Shown piece by piece: positions 35,479 through 44,837 of a DNA stretch of 64,000 nucleotides (position 1 is the stretch's first letter; each line of letters begins with the position of its first letter). Position numbers and translations under genes: made by a program. The notes under the pieces were generated by a model. The model ran no database searches. It was not told the origin of the DNA and was given only the letters and a program-made list of their open reading frames with translations. The stretch is from Paraburkholderia piptadeniae (GTDB lineage Bacteria > Pseudomonadota > Gammaproteobacteria > Burkholderiales > Burkholderiaceae). Where the stretch lies: NCBI RefSeq assembly GCF_900007165.1, contig NZ_CYGY02000050.1:159880-223879 (forward strand), read 5' to 3'.

Positions 35479-36264
35479 ATGCAATACGAAAACCTGACCG
35501 TCGCGTTCGACAACGCGATCGCCACCGTCACGCTCGATCGCCCCGACGTGCGCAACGCGTTCAACGAAGCGATGATCGCGGAGATCACTTCGGTCTTTCG
35601 CGCGATGAACGAGCGCGACGACGTGCGCGCCGTCGTGCTCGCCGCGAACGGCAAGGCGTTCTGCGCGGGCGCGGACCTGAACTGGATGAAGAAGATGGCC
35701 GCTTACTCGGACGACGAGAACCGCGCCGACGCGATGCGTCTTGCCGACATGCTCGCGTCGATCTACCGTTGCAACAAGCCGGTGATCGCGCGCGTGAACG
35801 GCGATGCGTACGCGGGCGGCATGGGCCTGATTTCGGCGTGCGATATCGTCGTGGCCGTCGATACCGCGAAGTTCTGCCTCTCCGAAGCGCGCCTCGGCCT
35901 GATTCCCGCGACGATCGCGCCGTATGTGATCCGCGCGCTCGGCGAACAGGCATCGCGCCGCTACTTCACGTCAGCCGAGCAGTTCGACTGCGCAACGGCA
36001 TATCGCCTTGGCCTCGTCAGCGAATGCGTGAGCGCGGACAAGCTCGACGAAACCCTGCAGCAGATCGCAGCGACGCTGTGCGCGAATGGCCCGCATGCCG
36101 TCAAGGCGTGCAAGCAACTCGTGCAGGACATCGCGGGCCAGGAACTGAACGCGGCGTTGATCGAAGATACGGCTGCGCGCATCGCGCAGATTCGCGCGAG
36201 CGCCGAAGGACGCGAAGGCGTCGCGTCGTTCCTCGAAAAGCGTTCGCCTTCGTGGCCCGCGTGA
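35479..36264 (+). CDS. liuC: Methylglutaconyl-CoA hydratase
   Basis: A 261-residue crotonase-fold enzyme that hydrates 3-methylglutaconyl-CoA to HMG-CoA. Oxyanion-hole signature VVLAANGKAFCAGADLNWMKKMA and the catalytic loop GDAYAGGMGLISACDIVVAV are present. The start at 35479 (MQYENLTVAFDNAIATVTLDR) follows gcaaggagcctcgatc; the frame is open further upstream into liuB sequence. The gap to liuD is 67 bases. Confidence 0.92.
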   Translation: MQYENLTVAFDNAIATVTLDRPDVRNAFNEAMIAEITSVFRAMNERDDVRAVVLAANGKAFCAGADLNWMKKMAAYSDDENRADAMRLADMLASIYRCNKPVIARVNGDAYAGGMGLISACDIVVAVDTAKFCLSEARLGLIPATIAPYVIRALGEQASRRYFTSAEQFDCATAYRLGLVSECVSADKLDETLQQIAATLCANGPHAVKACKQLVQDIAGQELNAALIEDTAARIAQIRASAEGREGVASFLEKRSPSWPA

Positions 36265-36331
36265 TCGCGCGGCATATGAGGCCGAACGCGAAGACACGCG
36301 CACACAGAACAACACCCCATCGAGACACCTC

Positions 36332-38344
36332 ATGTTCAACAAGATCCTGATAGCGAACCGGGGCGAAATTGCCTGCCGCGTCGCCGCGACCTGCAAGCGG
36401 CTCGGCATCACGAGCGTCGCGGTCTATTCCGACGCCGACGCGAACGCAAAGCACGTCGCCGCGTGCGACGAAGCCGTGCACATCGGCGGATCGACGGCGG
36501 CGGAGAGTTATCTGCGCGTCGAACGCATCATCGAAGCGGCGCTTGCGACGGGCGCACAGGCTGTGCATCCCGGCTACGGCTTCTTGTCGGAGAACGAGGA
36601 CTTCGCGCACGCGTGCGAGAAGGCGGGCATCGAGTTCATCGGGCCGCCCGTCGAAGCGATTGCCGCGATGGGTTCGAAAGCAGCCGCGAAGGCGCTGATG
36701 CATTCGGCCGCTGTGCCGCTCGTGCCGGGCTATCACGGCGACGATCAGAACGCCGATCTGCTGCATCGCCAGGCCGACGAGATCGGCTATCCGGTGTTGC
36801 TGAAGGCGAGCGCGGGCGGCGGCGGCAAGGGCATGCGCGTCGTCGAGCGCACGGAAGATTTCGCGGCCGCGCTCGCGTCGTGCAAGCGCGAAGCGGCCAG
36901 CAGCTTCGGCAACGACCGCGTGCTGATCGAAAAGTATCTGACGCGGCCGCGGCACGTCGAAGTGCAGGTGTTCGCGGACAAGCACGGCGGCGCCGTGTAT
37001 CTGTTCGATCGCGACTGCTCGGTGCAGCGCCGTCATCAGAAGGTGCTCGAAGAAGCGCCCGCGCCGGCCCTGCAGCCGCACGTGCGGCGCGCGATGGGCG
37101 AGGCGGCCGTCGCGGCGGCGCGCGCGGTGAACTACGTCGGCGCGGGTACGGTCGAGTTCATCATGACGGCGGGCGGCGACTTCTACTTCATGGAGATGAA
37201 CACGCGTCTTCAGGTTGAGCATCCCGTCACGGAGATGGTCACGGGCCAGGATCTCGTCGAGTGGCAATTGCGTGTCGCGGCGGGCGAACCGCTGCCGCTC
37301 GAACAGGACCAGTTGAAGATCGAAGGCCATGCGATCGAAGCGCGTATTTACGCGGAGCATCCGGCGCGCGGCTTCCTGCCGTCGACGGGCACGTTGAAGC
37401 ATCTGCGCATGCCGGAAGGCGTCGAGTTCTCATTGGGCATTGGCGGCGAACGCGCGCCCGTGCGTATCGACAGCGGCGTGCGCGAAGGCGATACGATCAC
37501 GCCGTTCTACGATCCGATGATCGCGAAGCTGATCGTGCATGGCGCGAGCCGCGACGAAGCGTTGAAGCGCATGAGCCATGCGTTGCGCGACTGCGAAGTG
37601 GTCGGGCCGCATACGAACGTCGAGTTTCTGCAACGTATCGTGACGAGCGTGCCGTTTTCGACGGGCGATCTCGATACGGGTTTGATCGAGCGTCATCACG
37701 ATGCGCTTTTCGCGCCTGTCGCGAAGCCGTTCCGCGAAGCGCTGGCGCTCGCTTGCGGCGCGCTGATAACGCGCGAAGGCGGGGTCGCGCACGGCGCTTC
37801 GCCGTGGGATGCGCTGTCGCACTGGCGCCTGAACAGCGGCTATACGCAGACGCTCAACTGGCGCGATGTCGAGAAAGAGTCTGCATTTACGGTGCTTTTC
37901 TCGCGCGATGGCGAGTCGCGGACGCTCACGCACAATGGCAAGACCGAGCCGTTCAAGTGGTGGACGGGTGCGGGCAAGCATGAATGCGGCGCGACGATCG
38001 GCGATGCGCACGTGACGGGCCGCGTGTTTATCGACGGCGATACGTTCCATGTGTTTTGCCGCGGCGAAGCGCTGGCGTTCGAATGGCAGAACCTGCTGGC
38101 GCATGCAGCCGATGCCGAGCACGGCGAAGGACGGCTCACCGCGCCGATGCCCGGCAAGGTGATCGCGGTGCTGGTCGAGCAGGGCGCTGTCGTCGAGAAG
38201 GGGCAGCCGCTGCTCGTGATGGAAGCGATGAAGATGGAGCACACGATCGGCGCGCCCGCGGCGGGCAAGGTGGCGGAGGTGCTGTACGGCGTCGGCGATC
38301 AGGTCGCCGACGGTGCGCAGTTGCTGGTGCTCGACGTCGAATAA
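36332..38344 (+). CDS. liuD: Methylcrotonoyl-CoA carboxylase, biotin (alpha) subunit
   Basis: A 670-residue biotin carboxylase plus carrier. N-terminal MFNKILIANRGEIACRV, ATP-grasp loop KASAGGGGKGMRVVE, EMNTRLQVEHPVTEMVTGQDLVEWQLRVAAGEPLP, and the C-terminal biotinyl site EAMKMEHT (biotin on the central Lys). It carboxylates biotin using ATP and bicarbonate. It is the last gene of the operon; the usual fifth gene, HMG-CoA lyase (liuE), is not next to it. A strong hairpin for ending the transcript lies inside the 3' end of the convergent PhnD-like gene. Confidence 0.95.
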   Translation: MFNKILIANRGEIACRVAATCKRLGITSVAVYSDADANAKHVAACDEAVHIGGSTAAESYLRVERIIEAALATGAQAVHPGYGFLSENEDFAHACEKAGIEFIGPPVEAIAAMGSKAAAKALMHSAAVPLVPGYHGDDQNADLLHRQADEIGYPVLLKASAGGGGKGMRVVERTEDFAAALASCKREAASSFGNDRVLIEKYLTRPRHVEVQVFADKHGGAVYLFDRDCSVQRRHQKVLEEAPAPALQPHVRRAMGEAAVAAARAVNYVGAGTVEFIMTAGGDFYFMEMNTRLQVEHPVTEMVTGQDLVEWQLRVAAGEPLPLEQDQLKIEGHAIEARIYAEHPARGFLPSTGTLKHLRMPEGVEFSLGIGGERAPVRIDSGVREGDTITPFYDPMIAKLIVHGASRDEALKRMSHALRDCEVVGPHTNVEFLQRIVTSVPFSTGDLDTGLIERHHDALFAPVAKPFREALALACGALITREGGVAHGASPWDALSHWRLNSGYTQTLNWRDVEKESAFTVLFSRDGESRTLTHNGKTEPFKWWTGAGKHECGATIGDAHVTGRVFIDGDTFHVFCRGEALAFEWQNLLAHAADAEHGEGRLTAPMPGKVIAVLVEQGAVVEKGQPLLVMEAMKMEHTIGAPAAGKVAEVLYGVGDQVADGAQLLVLDVE

Positions 38345-38370
38345 CGCACAGATAATGCGGAAGCGTGATG

Positions 38371-39159
38371 TCATGCGAGGCGCGCGTAGTTCGCTACGCG
38401 CGCCTCGTTTTCCATTTGCGCGATGCAGTCGTACGCTTCGTGCGGCAACACTGAAAAGCCTTTGAGCCGCAGGCGTCGCGCACGCGCGGGCTGTGTCGCG
38501 ATGGCGTGATCGAGCGCAACGCGCAAGGCGTCGATCTGTTCGATCGATATGTTCTTCGAGGCGATCAACGGCAAGCCCGGTGACGCGCCCGCGTAGCCAA
38601 TTTCCTTCACGGCACTTGCGAGCTGCGGATAAGCGTCGCGCACGAAGGCCATCGTCACGCAATCGATCGCGGCGGTGTCCGCGCGGTTGTCGGCAAGCGC
38701 GCGAAGCGAGCCGAGATGCGAACCCGTCTCCAATGCCGCGCCGAAGAAGCGGCCGTCGTGGGCCAGCGGTGCAACCGCATGCCGCAACGCGTTGTAGCCG
38801 CTGTTCGAATCGGTGGCGTTATAAGCGGCGCGCGCGCCGCGACATGCATCGAGAGAATCGAATCGCGTGCCGGCGCGAGTGACGAGCATACTCGAATACG
38901 TCGCGCCTTCGCAGCCCGGCGCGTCGAAGTGCGGCGTCGCGATCAATTGCACGTATTCGTGCAGGCCGAGCACGAAGGGATAGCCGCATGTCTGCGAAAT
39001 CAGCAGGCCGGGCTGACGCCAGAACGCATCCAGATCGTTCGGCTCGACGATCTGTGCCATCGGTTCGACATGCTTGAGCACGTCTGCGAGCAGCGCATGC
39101 CAATCGGCCGCGAGTGCGGGCGACACGTTGTACATCGGCAGGGCGGCGATCGCGTTCAT
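38371..39159 (-). CDS. PhnD/PhoX-like substrate-binding protein without signal peptide
   Basis: A 262-residue periplasmic-binding-protein fold, similar to phosphonate or phosphite binding proteins (ALPMYNVSPALAADWHALLADVLK, then LLISQTCGYPFVLGL, and a second lobe LRALADNRADTAAIDCVTMAFV). Visible N-terminus starts directly with the fold and has no signal peptide, so the protein may act in the cytoplasm. No transporter genes are next to it. The stop is 26 bases from the liuD stop and its last codons overlap a terminator hairpin. The start at 39159 is chosen because similarity begins there. Confidence 0.75.
   Translation of the reverse strand: MNAIAALPMYNVSPALAADWHALLADVLKHVEPMAQIVEPNDLDAFWRQPGLLISQTCGYPFVLGLHEYVQLIATPHFDAPGCEGATYSSMLVTRAGTRFDSLDACRGARAAYNATDSNSGYNALRHAVAPLAHDGRFFGAALETGSHLGSLRALADNRADTAAIDCVTMAFVRDAYPQLASAVKEIGYAGASPGLPLIASKNISIEQIDALRVALDHAIATQPARARRLRLKGFSVLPHEAYDCIAQMENEARVANYARLA
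38377..38413 (+). terminator. liu operon terminator inside the convergent gene
   Basis: A perfect 13-bp stem (38377-38389 with 38394-38406) closed by a ttcg tetraloop, followed by gttttcc. It lies 33 bases after the liuD stop but within the last codons of the minus-strand PhnD-like gene. Confidence 0.8.
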
Positions 39160-39347
39160 GCCTGCGATTCTAAACGCGGATTCGCCGGTGATGTGGCCAC
39201 TGCACTGATGCCGGGATGAAATGCCGCTGTTACGTAACCGAACGCTCGATGCTGTCGACGGCGCAGCGACGGTATCGACCATCGCCGCGCCGCGCACGCG
39301 CTGTTTCGCGGATGCCCCAGGCCCGCGTTCAGATACAACTCCGCGAA

Positions 39348-40787
39348 TTACGGCGCAGCGAATACATCGGTGCGGTTAGTGGTATTGCCCGAGTTCGTTT
39401 GCACGAAGAACGGCACGAAGCTCGTCCCCCGGACGTCGAGACCCTGGTAGTCGCCCACGAAAAAGCCCTCCGCGTTCGGTGCCGTTCTCATATCGAATGG
39501 ACCGGCCACGTTTACTTCGCCGCCGAAGCTCTGTCCGCCATTGGTCGACGTGGTGCGCCAGATGTTGGTGGGCAATGTCGTCATGTTTCCGGCCTGCAGG
39601 TCGCGAAGATCGTAGTAGGTGACGGCGACCGTCCCGGCGGAGTTGACGCGAATGGACGGATTGAAAGCGGCGCGCCCCGTCGGCGTGTTGACGCGGATCG
39701 GACTGCTCCATGTTTTCCCGCCGTCAGTGGAAGTGGACAGCGCGATCTCGTCGAACTGACCGCCATTGAAGCGCGAGTCCTGCCAGACAACATAAAGCTG
39801 GCCCGTCGTCGGATCGATTGCGGGCTCGGGAATGATGTCGCCGGTACGCAAAGGCTCAGTCGTGTTCGGGTCTGTGACACCGACGGTTCTCAAGTCGGCG
39901 ATGATCTGCGGCTTCGTCCAGGTTGCGCCATCGTCCGTCGATTTGATGAACGCGACCTTGTTGGCCGTTACGCTGAAGGGCGGCGTGATCAGATTGAAAA
40001 AGTCATAGAGAGTCCCTGTCCGCGAATTGACCACGATCTGGTTGCCGATAGTCTGTTGCCGCGACGGAACCTTCACGATGACGGAAGGCGAACTCCATGT
40101 CTTGCCTCCGTCCACAGTCTTCGAGAAGTAAGCCGGCCCACGAAAAGCGGCCGTGTGCAGATTGGCGTACGGATTGCCATTCGGCAACTCGAGCCGGTCC
40201 CACACCGCGTATGCAACACCGGCTTTGATCGGGTTGGCGGTGACGGACTCCTTGTCGTTGAAGAACTGCACCGTCGGTTCATTGTTGGCGATGAGCACGC
40301 TCAGGTTTCCCCAGGTGATGCCGCCATCCGTTGACACTGCCGCGGCCACCGCATTGTTGTTATTGGACTGGTTGAAGGAAATGGATACCGAATAGGCGGT
40401 GCCGTCCGGTCCGATCGACACCCACGGGTCCGACGCACGTTCGTACCCGAGCCCGTTTGCGCACGCGCTGAACGGAAGGTTGGTCTGTTTCCATGTCTGG
40501 CCGCCATCGAAAGAGTAGCCGGCGACGAGACCGTGTGCTCCGCCATTGGACCAGCGGTCCTGTTGCCATACGCCGATTAGGTTCGACTGATTGGCGGGAT
40601 TGACGGCCAGCCACGGTTCGACCTCGGCGTTCACGAAGTTCGTACCGGGTCCGCCGATGGTGCAGTTCGCGAACGGGCTGGGTGTAGCGGAAACGAGAAC
40701 GGGGGAAGCCAGGCTCGTTGAACTCGCGGCCAACGCGAGAACGAGTGTTGTCCCTGGCAGAAGTACATTGGATATGTTGCGACGCAT
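39348..40787 (-). CDS. Secreted Asp-box beta-propeller protein (sialidase-like)
   Basis: A 479-residue exported protein. A signal peptide spans 1-28 (LVLALAASSTSLAS). It contains six Asp-box motifs, S-x-D-G-G-x-T-W: SFDGGQTW, STDGGITW, TVDGGKTW, STDDGATW, STDGGKTW and STNGGQSF, spaced as in six-bladed sialidase or photosystem-assembly-like propellers. The Arg triad and Tyr/Glu pair of true sialidases cannot be assigned by eye, so an enzyme activity is not claimed. It stands alone. Confidence 0.75.
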   Translation of the reverse strand: MRRNISNVLLPGTTLVLALAASSTSLASPVLVSATPSPFANCTIGGPGTNFVNAEVEPWLAVNPANQSNLIGVWQQDRWSNGGAHGLVAGYSFDGGQTWKQTNLPFSACANGLGYERASDPWVSIGPDGTAYSVSISFNQSNNNNAVAAAVSTDGGITWGNLSVLIANNEPTVQFFNDKESVTANPIKAGVAYAVWDRLELPNGNPYANLHTAAFRGPAYFSKTVDGGKTWSSPSVIVKVPSRQQTIGNQIVVNSRTGTLYDFFNLITPPFSVTANKVAFIKSTDDGATWTKPQIIADLRTVGVTDPNTTEPLRTGDIIPEPAIDPTTGQLYVVWQDSRFNGGQFDEIALSTSTDGGKTWSSPIRVNTPTGRAAFNPSIRVNSAGTVAVTYYDLRDLQAGNMTTLPTNIWRTTSTNGGQSFGGEVNVAGPFDMRTAPNAEGFFVGDYQGLDVRGTSFVPFFVQTNSGNTTNRTDVFAAP

Positions 40788-41479
40788 GAAAGCCTCTCTT
40801 TTTCATTTGCGGTCTGCAACAGGCGCGACAGTAGCTTCCGAGGCTGCACATGCGCTACCGGTCCGGCTGCTGCATGCCACCAGCGGTGAACACCGACACC
40901 GCGTCGGTTACGGCTCTATCACAACGTTCAGGTCTGCTCTTGTCGTCAGGCGGTACTACGCTGGCCCGCCGTTTAACAGCTGATAATAATCGGCGGAATG
41001 CAATGGACTTTAGGTCGCGGCGGCATTCGTAGCAAGAATATTTTGTGACGGCGAGAGGTATTTGCCCGGGCGCTTCACAACATCAGTACGCCATCCAGCG
41101 AAATGCGCAGTTCTGGGAGTACATGCACGATGACGCGACGTTCGAAGTCGTTCAAGAAAGGGCTTTAAATGTTCTCAAATTGCGAGTGGTTCTCACGCGA
41201 TTAAGAGTGAATGCTTTTCGACGTGTGTGATTTGCGCGATCTACTCCCTTCGATTGCCCATTGAACGAATCAACGCTCGGGCTTCGCAAACAGAAGCGGC
41301 GCAGGAACAACGATTGCTACTGAATCCGCGCCATTGCCAATGCCGATATCCGGCCGGATTTTCAATTTCGTCAATGATGTGACGCTTGATCGAGATCAGC
41401 GGAAGAACTGCAGCACTTTGCTATCTTGCTTTGCTTCCTGAGAAAGCCGTACCAGCTGCTTCTGCTTTGAGTTCCCGCC
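40788..41479. other. Intergenic region between the propeller and hemerythrin genes
   Basis: About 690 bases with no supported gene. Short frames here lack ribosome sites. It may hold both outward promoters, but none stands out. Confidence 0.5.
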
Positions 41480-41902
41480 ATGTCGACATCCGCAATGCAA
41501 TGCACGCCAATGCTTCCTCCCGATCTGCAACTGGGAGAACCTATAACCGATGCAACGCATAGCGAGTTTATTCGCCTGCTCGACCTCGCGGACCTGGCCA
41601 CTGACGAATCGCTCATCGCCTCGCTCGACGACTGGATTGCTCACACCAGGGAACACTTCTCGCAGGAAGAAGCGTGGATGGATGCGATGGACTTCGGTCC
41701 GCGTCATTGCCATGCGGGCCAGCATCGTCATGTGCTGCATGTGGTCGATATGGTGCGCGGAGAAATGGCGGACAACGGCCGCTTTGACCTGGGGCGCCGA
41801 CTGTTGAGCGAGTTGCGCGTGTGGTTCGCACATCACGTGAAAACGATGGACGCGATGATGGTTGCCTACATGCAGGAACACGGCGTTCCTCAAGCCGCGT
41901 GA
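41480..41902 (+). CDS. Bacteriohemerythrin
   Basis: A 140-residue non-heme diiron oxygen-binding protein. Iron ligands fit the hemerythrin pattern: His in ITDATHSEF, His and Glu in HTREHFSQEEAWMDAM, His in HAGQHRHVLHVV and the final WFAHHVKTMDAMM with HxxxD. A short N-terminus and a one-domain length are typical of bacterial stand-alone versions, used to supply or sense O2. Ubiquinone hydroxylase UbiM follows 56 bases downstream in the same direction, and that enzyme uses O2, so joint transcription would make sense. Confidence 0.85.
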   Translation: MSTSAMQCTPMLPPDLQLGEPITDATHSEFIRLLDLADLATDESLIASLDDWIAHTREHFSQEEAWMDAMDFGPRHCHAGQHRHVLHVVDMVRGEMADNGRFDLGRRLLSELRVWFAHHVKTMDAMMVAYMQEHGVPQAA

Positions 41903-41958
41903 ACGATACACGAGCCACTCGCCTCATTCACGCAACTTCAGACCAGTAATTCGCTTAC

Positions 41959-43155
41959 ATGGCAAACGACATCGTTATCGTGGGTGCCGGCCCTGTGGGG
42001 CTATGCCTCGCTCGCGCACTCAGCGGCCTCGGCCTGCGGATCACATTGATCGAGCAGCAGCCCTTGAATGAAATCAGCGACCCGAAATTCGATGGCCGTG
42101 AGATCGCGCTGACTCAAAAGTCAGTTCGATTCATGCAGCAACTGGGTCTCTGGGATCTGATCGACCCAGACGCGCGTTCTCCGCTGCGCCGCGCGAAGGT
42201 ATTCAATGGCGCATCCCTGTCCGCACTGGAGATCGGGCACGAACTGGCCGGCCACACGGAACTGGGCTGGCTGGTTTCCAACTACCTGATCCGCAAGGCC
42301 GCTTATGACGCGGTACATCGCAGTATCGTCGAGAACCATGACGTCACGCTGCTCGCGGCGGAGAAGGTGAGCAGCGTCAAGAGCGATGACGTCTCTGCCA
42401 GTGTGACGCTGGAGAGCGGAAAGACTCTCTCGGCCAGGCTGATCATCGCAGCCGATAGCCGCTTCTCGGCGACGCGCAAGATGATGGGAATTCCAGCCGA
42501 TATGCGCGATTTCGGCAAATCGATGCTTGTGTGCCGAATGACACACGAGCAGCCCCATCAGTACACGGCGTGGGAATGGTTCGGATATGGACAGACGCTC
42601 GCGCTGCTTCCGATGAATCCGGATCGATCGACGAATGCGCACCAGTCTTCGGTGGTGCTCACGCTGCCCGCGTGCGAGGCGACCGGACTTGCCTCCCTTG
42701 ATCCGGGCGAATTCAGCGCCAACCTGGAACAAAGATTCGCGCGGCGGCTGGGCGTGATGAAATTGGCGAGCACTCGCCATCTTTACCCGTTGGTCTCCGT
42801 TTACCCCGAGCGATTTGTCGGGAAGCGCTTCGCGGCAGTGGGTGACGCTGCCGTAGGCATGCACCCCGTGACCGCGCATGGATTCAACTTCGGACTGGCG
42901 AGTGTCGAGACGTTGTGCAAAGGAATCGTCGCTGCGCATAGGAACGGCGTCGATGTGGGCGCGGAGTCCGTCTTGAGTCGTTACGGCGATAGCCATCGCC
43001 GCGCGACCAGGCCGCTCTATCTCGCCACGCGGCTTGTCACCGACATCTATACGAACAGTAGCGTCCCAGCGAAGTTGGCGCGAAACATCATGCTGCGTGC
43101 GGCTTCGTTCTCGATGCCTTTCAGAAAAGCTATCGCGGCGTCGTTGACCGGCTAG
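41959..43155 (+). CDS. ubiM: 5-demethoxyubiquinol-8 hydroxylase UbiM-type flavoprotein
   Basis: A 398-residue class A FAD monooxygenase. N-terminal DIVIVGAGPVGLCLARALSG binds FAD; GREIALTQKSVRFMQQLGLWD and the GD motif RFAAVGDAAVGMHPVTAHGFNFGLASVETL match UbiH/COQ6 enzymes of ubiquinone synthesis. It is somewhat shorter than UbiH and fits the broad-specificity UbiM group known in beta- and alphaproteobacteria. It may replace other ring hydroxylases. It is linked to the upstream oxygen-binding protein. Confidence 0.8.
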   Translation: MANDIVIVGAGPVGLCLARALSGLGLRITLIEQQPLNEISDPKFDGREIALTQKSVRFMQQLGLWDLIDPDARSPLRRAKVFNGASLSALEIGHELAGHTELGWLVSNYLIRKAAYDAVHRSIVENHDVTLLAAEKVSSVKSDDVSASVTLESGKTLSARLIIAADSRFSATRKMMGIPADMRDFGKSMLVCRMTHEQPHQYTAWEWFGYGQTLALLPMNPDRSTNAHQSSVVLTLPACEATGLASLDPGEFSANLEQRFARRLGVMKLASTRHLYPLVSVYPERFVGKRFAAVGDAAVGMHPVTAHGFNFGLASVETLCKGIVAAHRNGVDVGAESVLSRYGDSHRRATRPLYLATRLVTDIYTNSSVPAKLARNIMLRAASFSMPFRKAIAASLTG

Positions 43156-43228
43156 GCATGTCATTGGGGCGGCGGGTCCCGCTCGGCGCCAGTGCCGCTC
43201 AGCGAGGACCGCCATCGGACACTCGCGT

Positions 43229-44035
43229 TCACGGCTGCCCGTTCGTTTGCTGGTTCCTGAACGCCGCCTCTCCCGCATCCGATACCTCGACCCACTTCTT
43301 GTCGGGCGGCGCGTCGGCGACATAGCTGTCGTGCCAGTTCCACCACTTGTAGGTTGGTGTCTGAGGATAGCCCTCGGGCGAATCCTCCCAGACTTCCTGC
43401 CGGCCAAGCGGCGTGATGTCGAGATAGTTCCAGGTGCCGCCCATCTGCTCGTCGCCGCGATTGTTGATGAAGTACGTGCGGAACATGCGGTCGCCGTCAC
43501 GGTAGAACACGTTTGTGCCGTGCCATTCGTCGACGCCGAAGTCAGCGTCGAAGCTGTCCGTGACGGTGAACCACGGTATCTGCCAGCCCATTCGCGTCTT
43601 CAGTCGCTCGATGTCCGCCTGAGGCGCGCGAGAGACGAAGACGAGGGTCGTGTCGCGGGCGTTCAGGTGGGCGAGGTGGGCGACCTGGTCGGCCACCATC
43701 GAGCAGCCCCGGCACGCGTGGTCGGGCCAACCGAACACACCCGGCTCGAAGAAAGCGCGATAGACGATCAGTTGACGCCGACCGTCGAACAGGTCCAGCA
43801 GGCTCGCCTTGCCCGCAGGCCCTTCGAATGCATACGTTTTCTCGACGGCCATCCACGGCATGCGGCGGCGCTCGGCGGCCAGTGCGTCACGGGCGCGGGT
43901 ATGGGCCTTTTCCTTCACGAGCAACTTCTGGCGCGCTTCTTCCCATGCCTGCTGCGAGACGACGGGCGGCGTATGCATGGCGGGCTGTCCGCCTGTCGTT
44001 GCGTCTTTCGTTGTATTTCCGGTTGATGTCGTCAT
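43229..44035 (-). CDS. DUF899 thioredoxin-like protein
   Basis: A 268-residue cytoplasmic protein. It fits DUF899 through EEARQKLLVKEKAHTRARDALAAERRRMPW, LLDLFDGRRQLIVYRAFFEPG, and the Cys pair in WPDHACRGCSMVADQVAHL (CxxC, redox candidate), followed by LVFVSRAPQADIERLKTRMGWQIPW. The C-terminus is HDSYV...WVEVSDAG. Such proteins are annotated as thioredoxin-like without a defined substrate. The start at 44035 follows ggaggttgcaaaagcc. Confidence 0.8.
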   Translation of the reverse strand: MTTSTGNTTKDATTGGQPAMHTPPVVSQQAWEEARQKLLVKEKAHTRARDALAAERRRMPWMAVEKTYAFEGPAGKASLLDLFDGRRQLIVYRAFFEPGVFGWPDHACRGCSMVADQVAHLAHLNARDTTLVFVSRAPQADIERLKTRMGWQIPWFTVTDSFDADFGVDEWHGTNVFYRDGDRMFRTYFINNRGDEQMGGTWNYLDITPLGRQEVWEDSPEGYPQTPTYKWWNWHDSYVADAPPDKKWVEVSDAGEAAFRNQQTNGQP

Positions 44036-44291
44036 GGCTTTTGCAACCTCCTGATCTGGGGAAAATTCCTGCAACGCCAGGCTGAAGCGCGATTCCGTTC
44101 AGCATGCGTCGCTGGATGTTTGCTGAGAGACAGTTTGGGCCGTCACGTCAAACGATGGGAGTAACAAGTGTGGCGGTATTCCGGCCGACGATCTGATGTT
44201 CGCGCGGCGCATCTATCGCGGCATCCTTCGCTATGCGAGTGCGGTTGGTGGGACTTAAACTCTGCTCACATGCCACCAGATCCCGAAGGTC

Positions 44292-44837
44292 ATGCCCTTT
44301 CGCGAAATGCACAACGCCCGGCAATCCACCCCGTCATCCGCGTCGGTCGATGACGGCGCATTGCAAGACCCGGCGCTGCTGCGCCGCCTGCTACGCGCCA
44401 AGGATCGCATGGACGCTGCATCGCACGAGGCCTGGCCCGTAAGGCGCCTGGCTGAGGTCAGTGGCGTCTCCGAAGCCCATTTCGCGCACTCGTTCAAACG
44501 AGCTTTCGGTGTTCCTCCGCACCGATACCTGCTTACGCGGCGCATCGAACGTGCCACGGCCCTGCTGCGCGACACTGAACTCAGTATCACGGACATTGCG
44601 TTCGCCACCGGCTGGGAAAGCCTGGGTACTTTCGGCCGAACATTTCGCGACATCACGGGCCGAAGCCCCGGTGCGATGCGCGTCGAGGCCCGGAACGCTA
44701 CGGCTCAACCCGGCCCCGTGCCTGCCTGCGTTCTGAAGGCGGCGCAGCGGCCGGACCTCACGATCGCAGTTTTGGAGAAGCGCCGCCGCGTGGCCAAAGG
44801 TACATTCCGGCCATCAATCGAGGAGGAGGTGTCGTGA
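44292..44837 (+). CDS. Short AraC family regulator
   Basis: A 181-residue protein that is mainly an AraC DNA-binding domain: MDAASHEAWPVRRLAEVSGVSEAHFAHSFKRAFGVPPHRYLLTRRIERA (first HTH), then LSITDIAFATGWESLGTFGRTFRDITGRSPGAMR (second HTH). It lacks the usual N-terminal effector domain and carries a short C-terminal extension. It overlaps the next gene by four bases (TGATGA), so the two are made together. It probably regulates its own operon or the VOC enzyme. Confidence 0.85.
   Translation: MPFREMHNARQSTPSSASVDDGALQDPALLRRLLRAKDRMDAASHEAWPVRRLAEVSGVSEAHFAHSFKRAFGVPPHRYLLTRRIERATALLRDTELSITDIAFATGWESLGTFGRTFRDITGRSPGAMRVEARNATAQPGPVPACVLKAAQRPDLTIAVLEKRRRVAKGTFRPSIEEEVS

Noticed and set aside
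36101..37402. A 433-codon minus-strand frame opposite liuD
   Set aside because: Shadow frame of a well-recognised biotin carboxylase.
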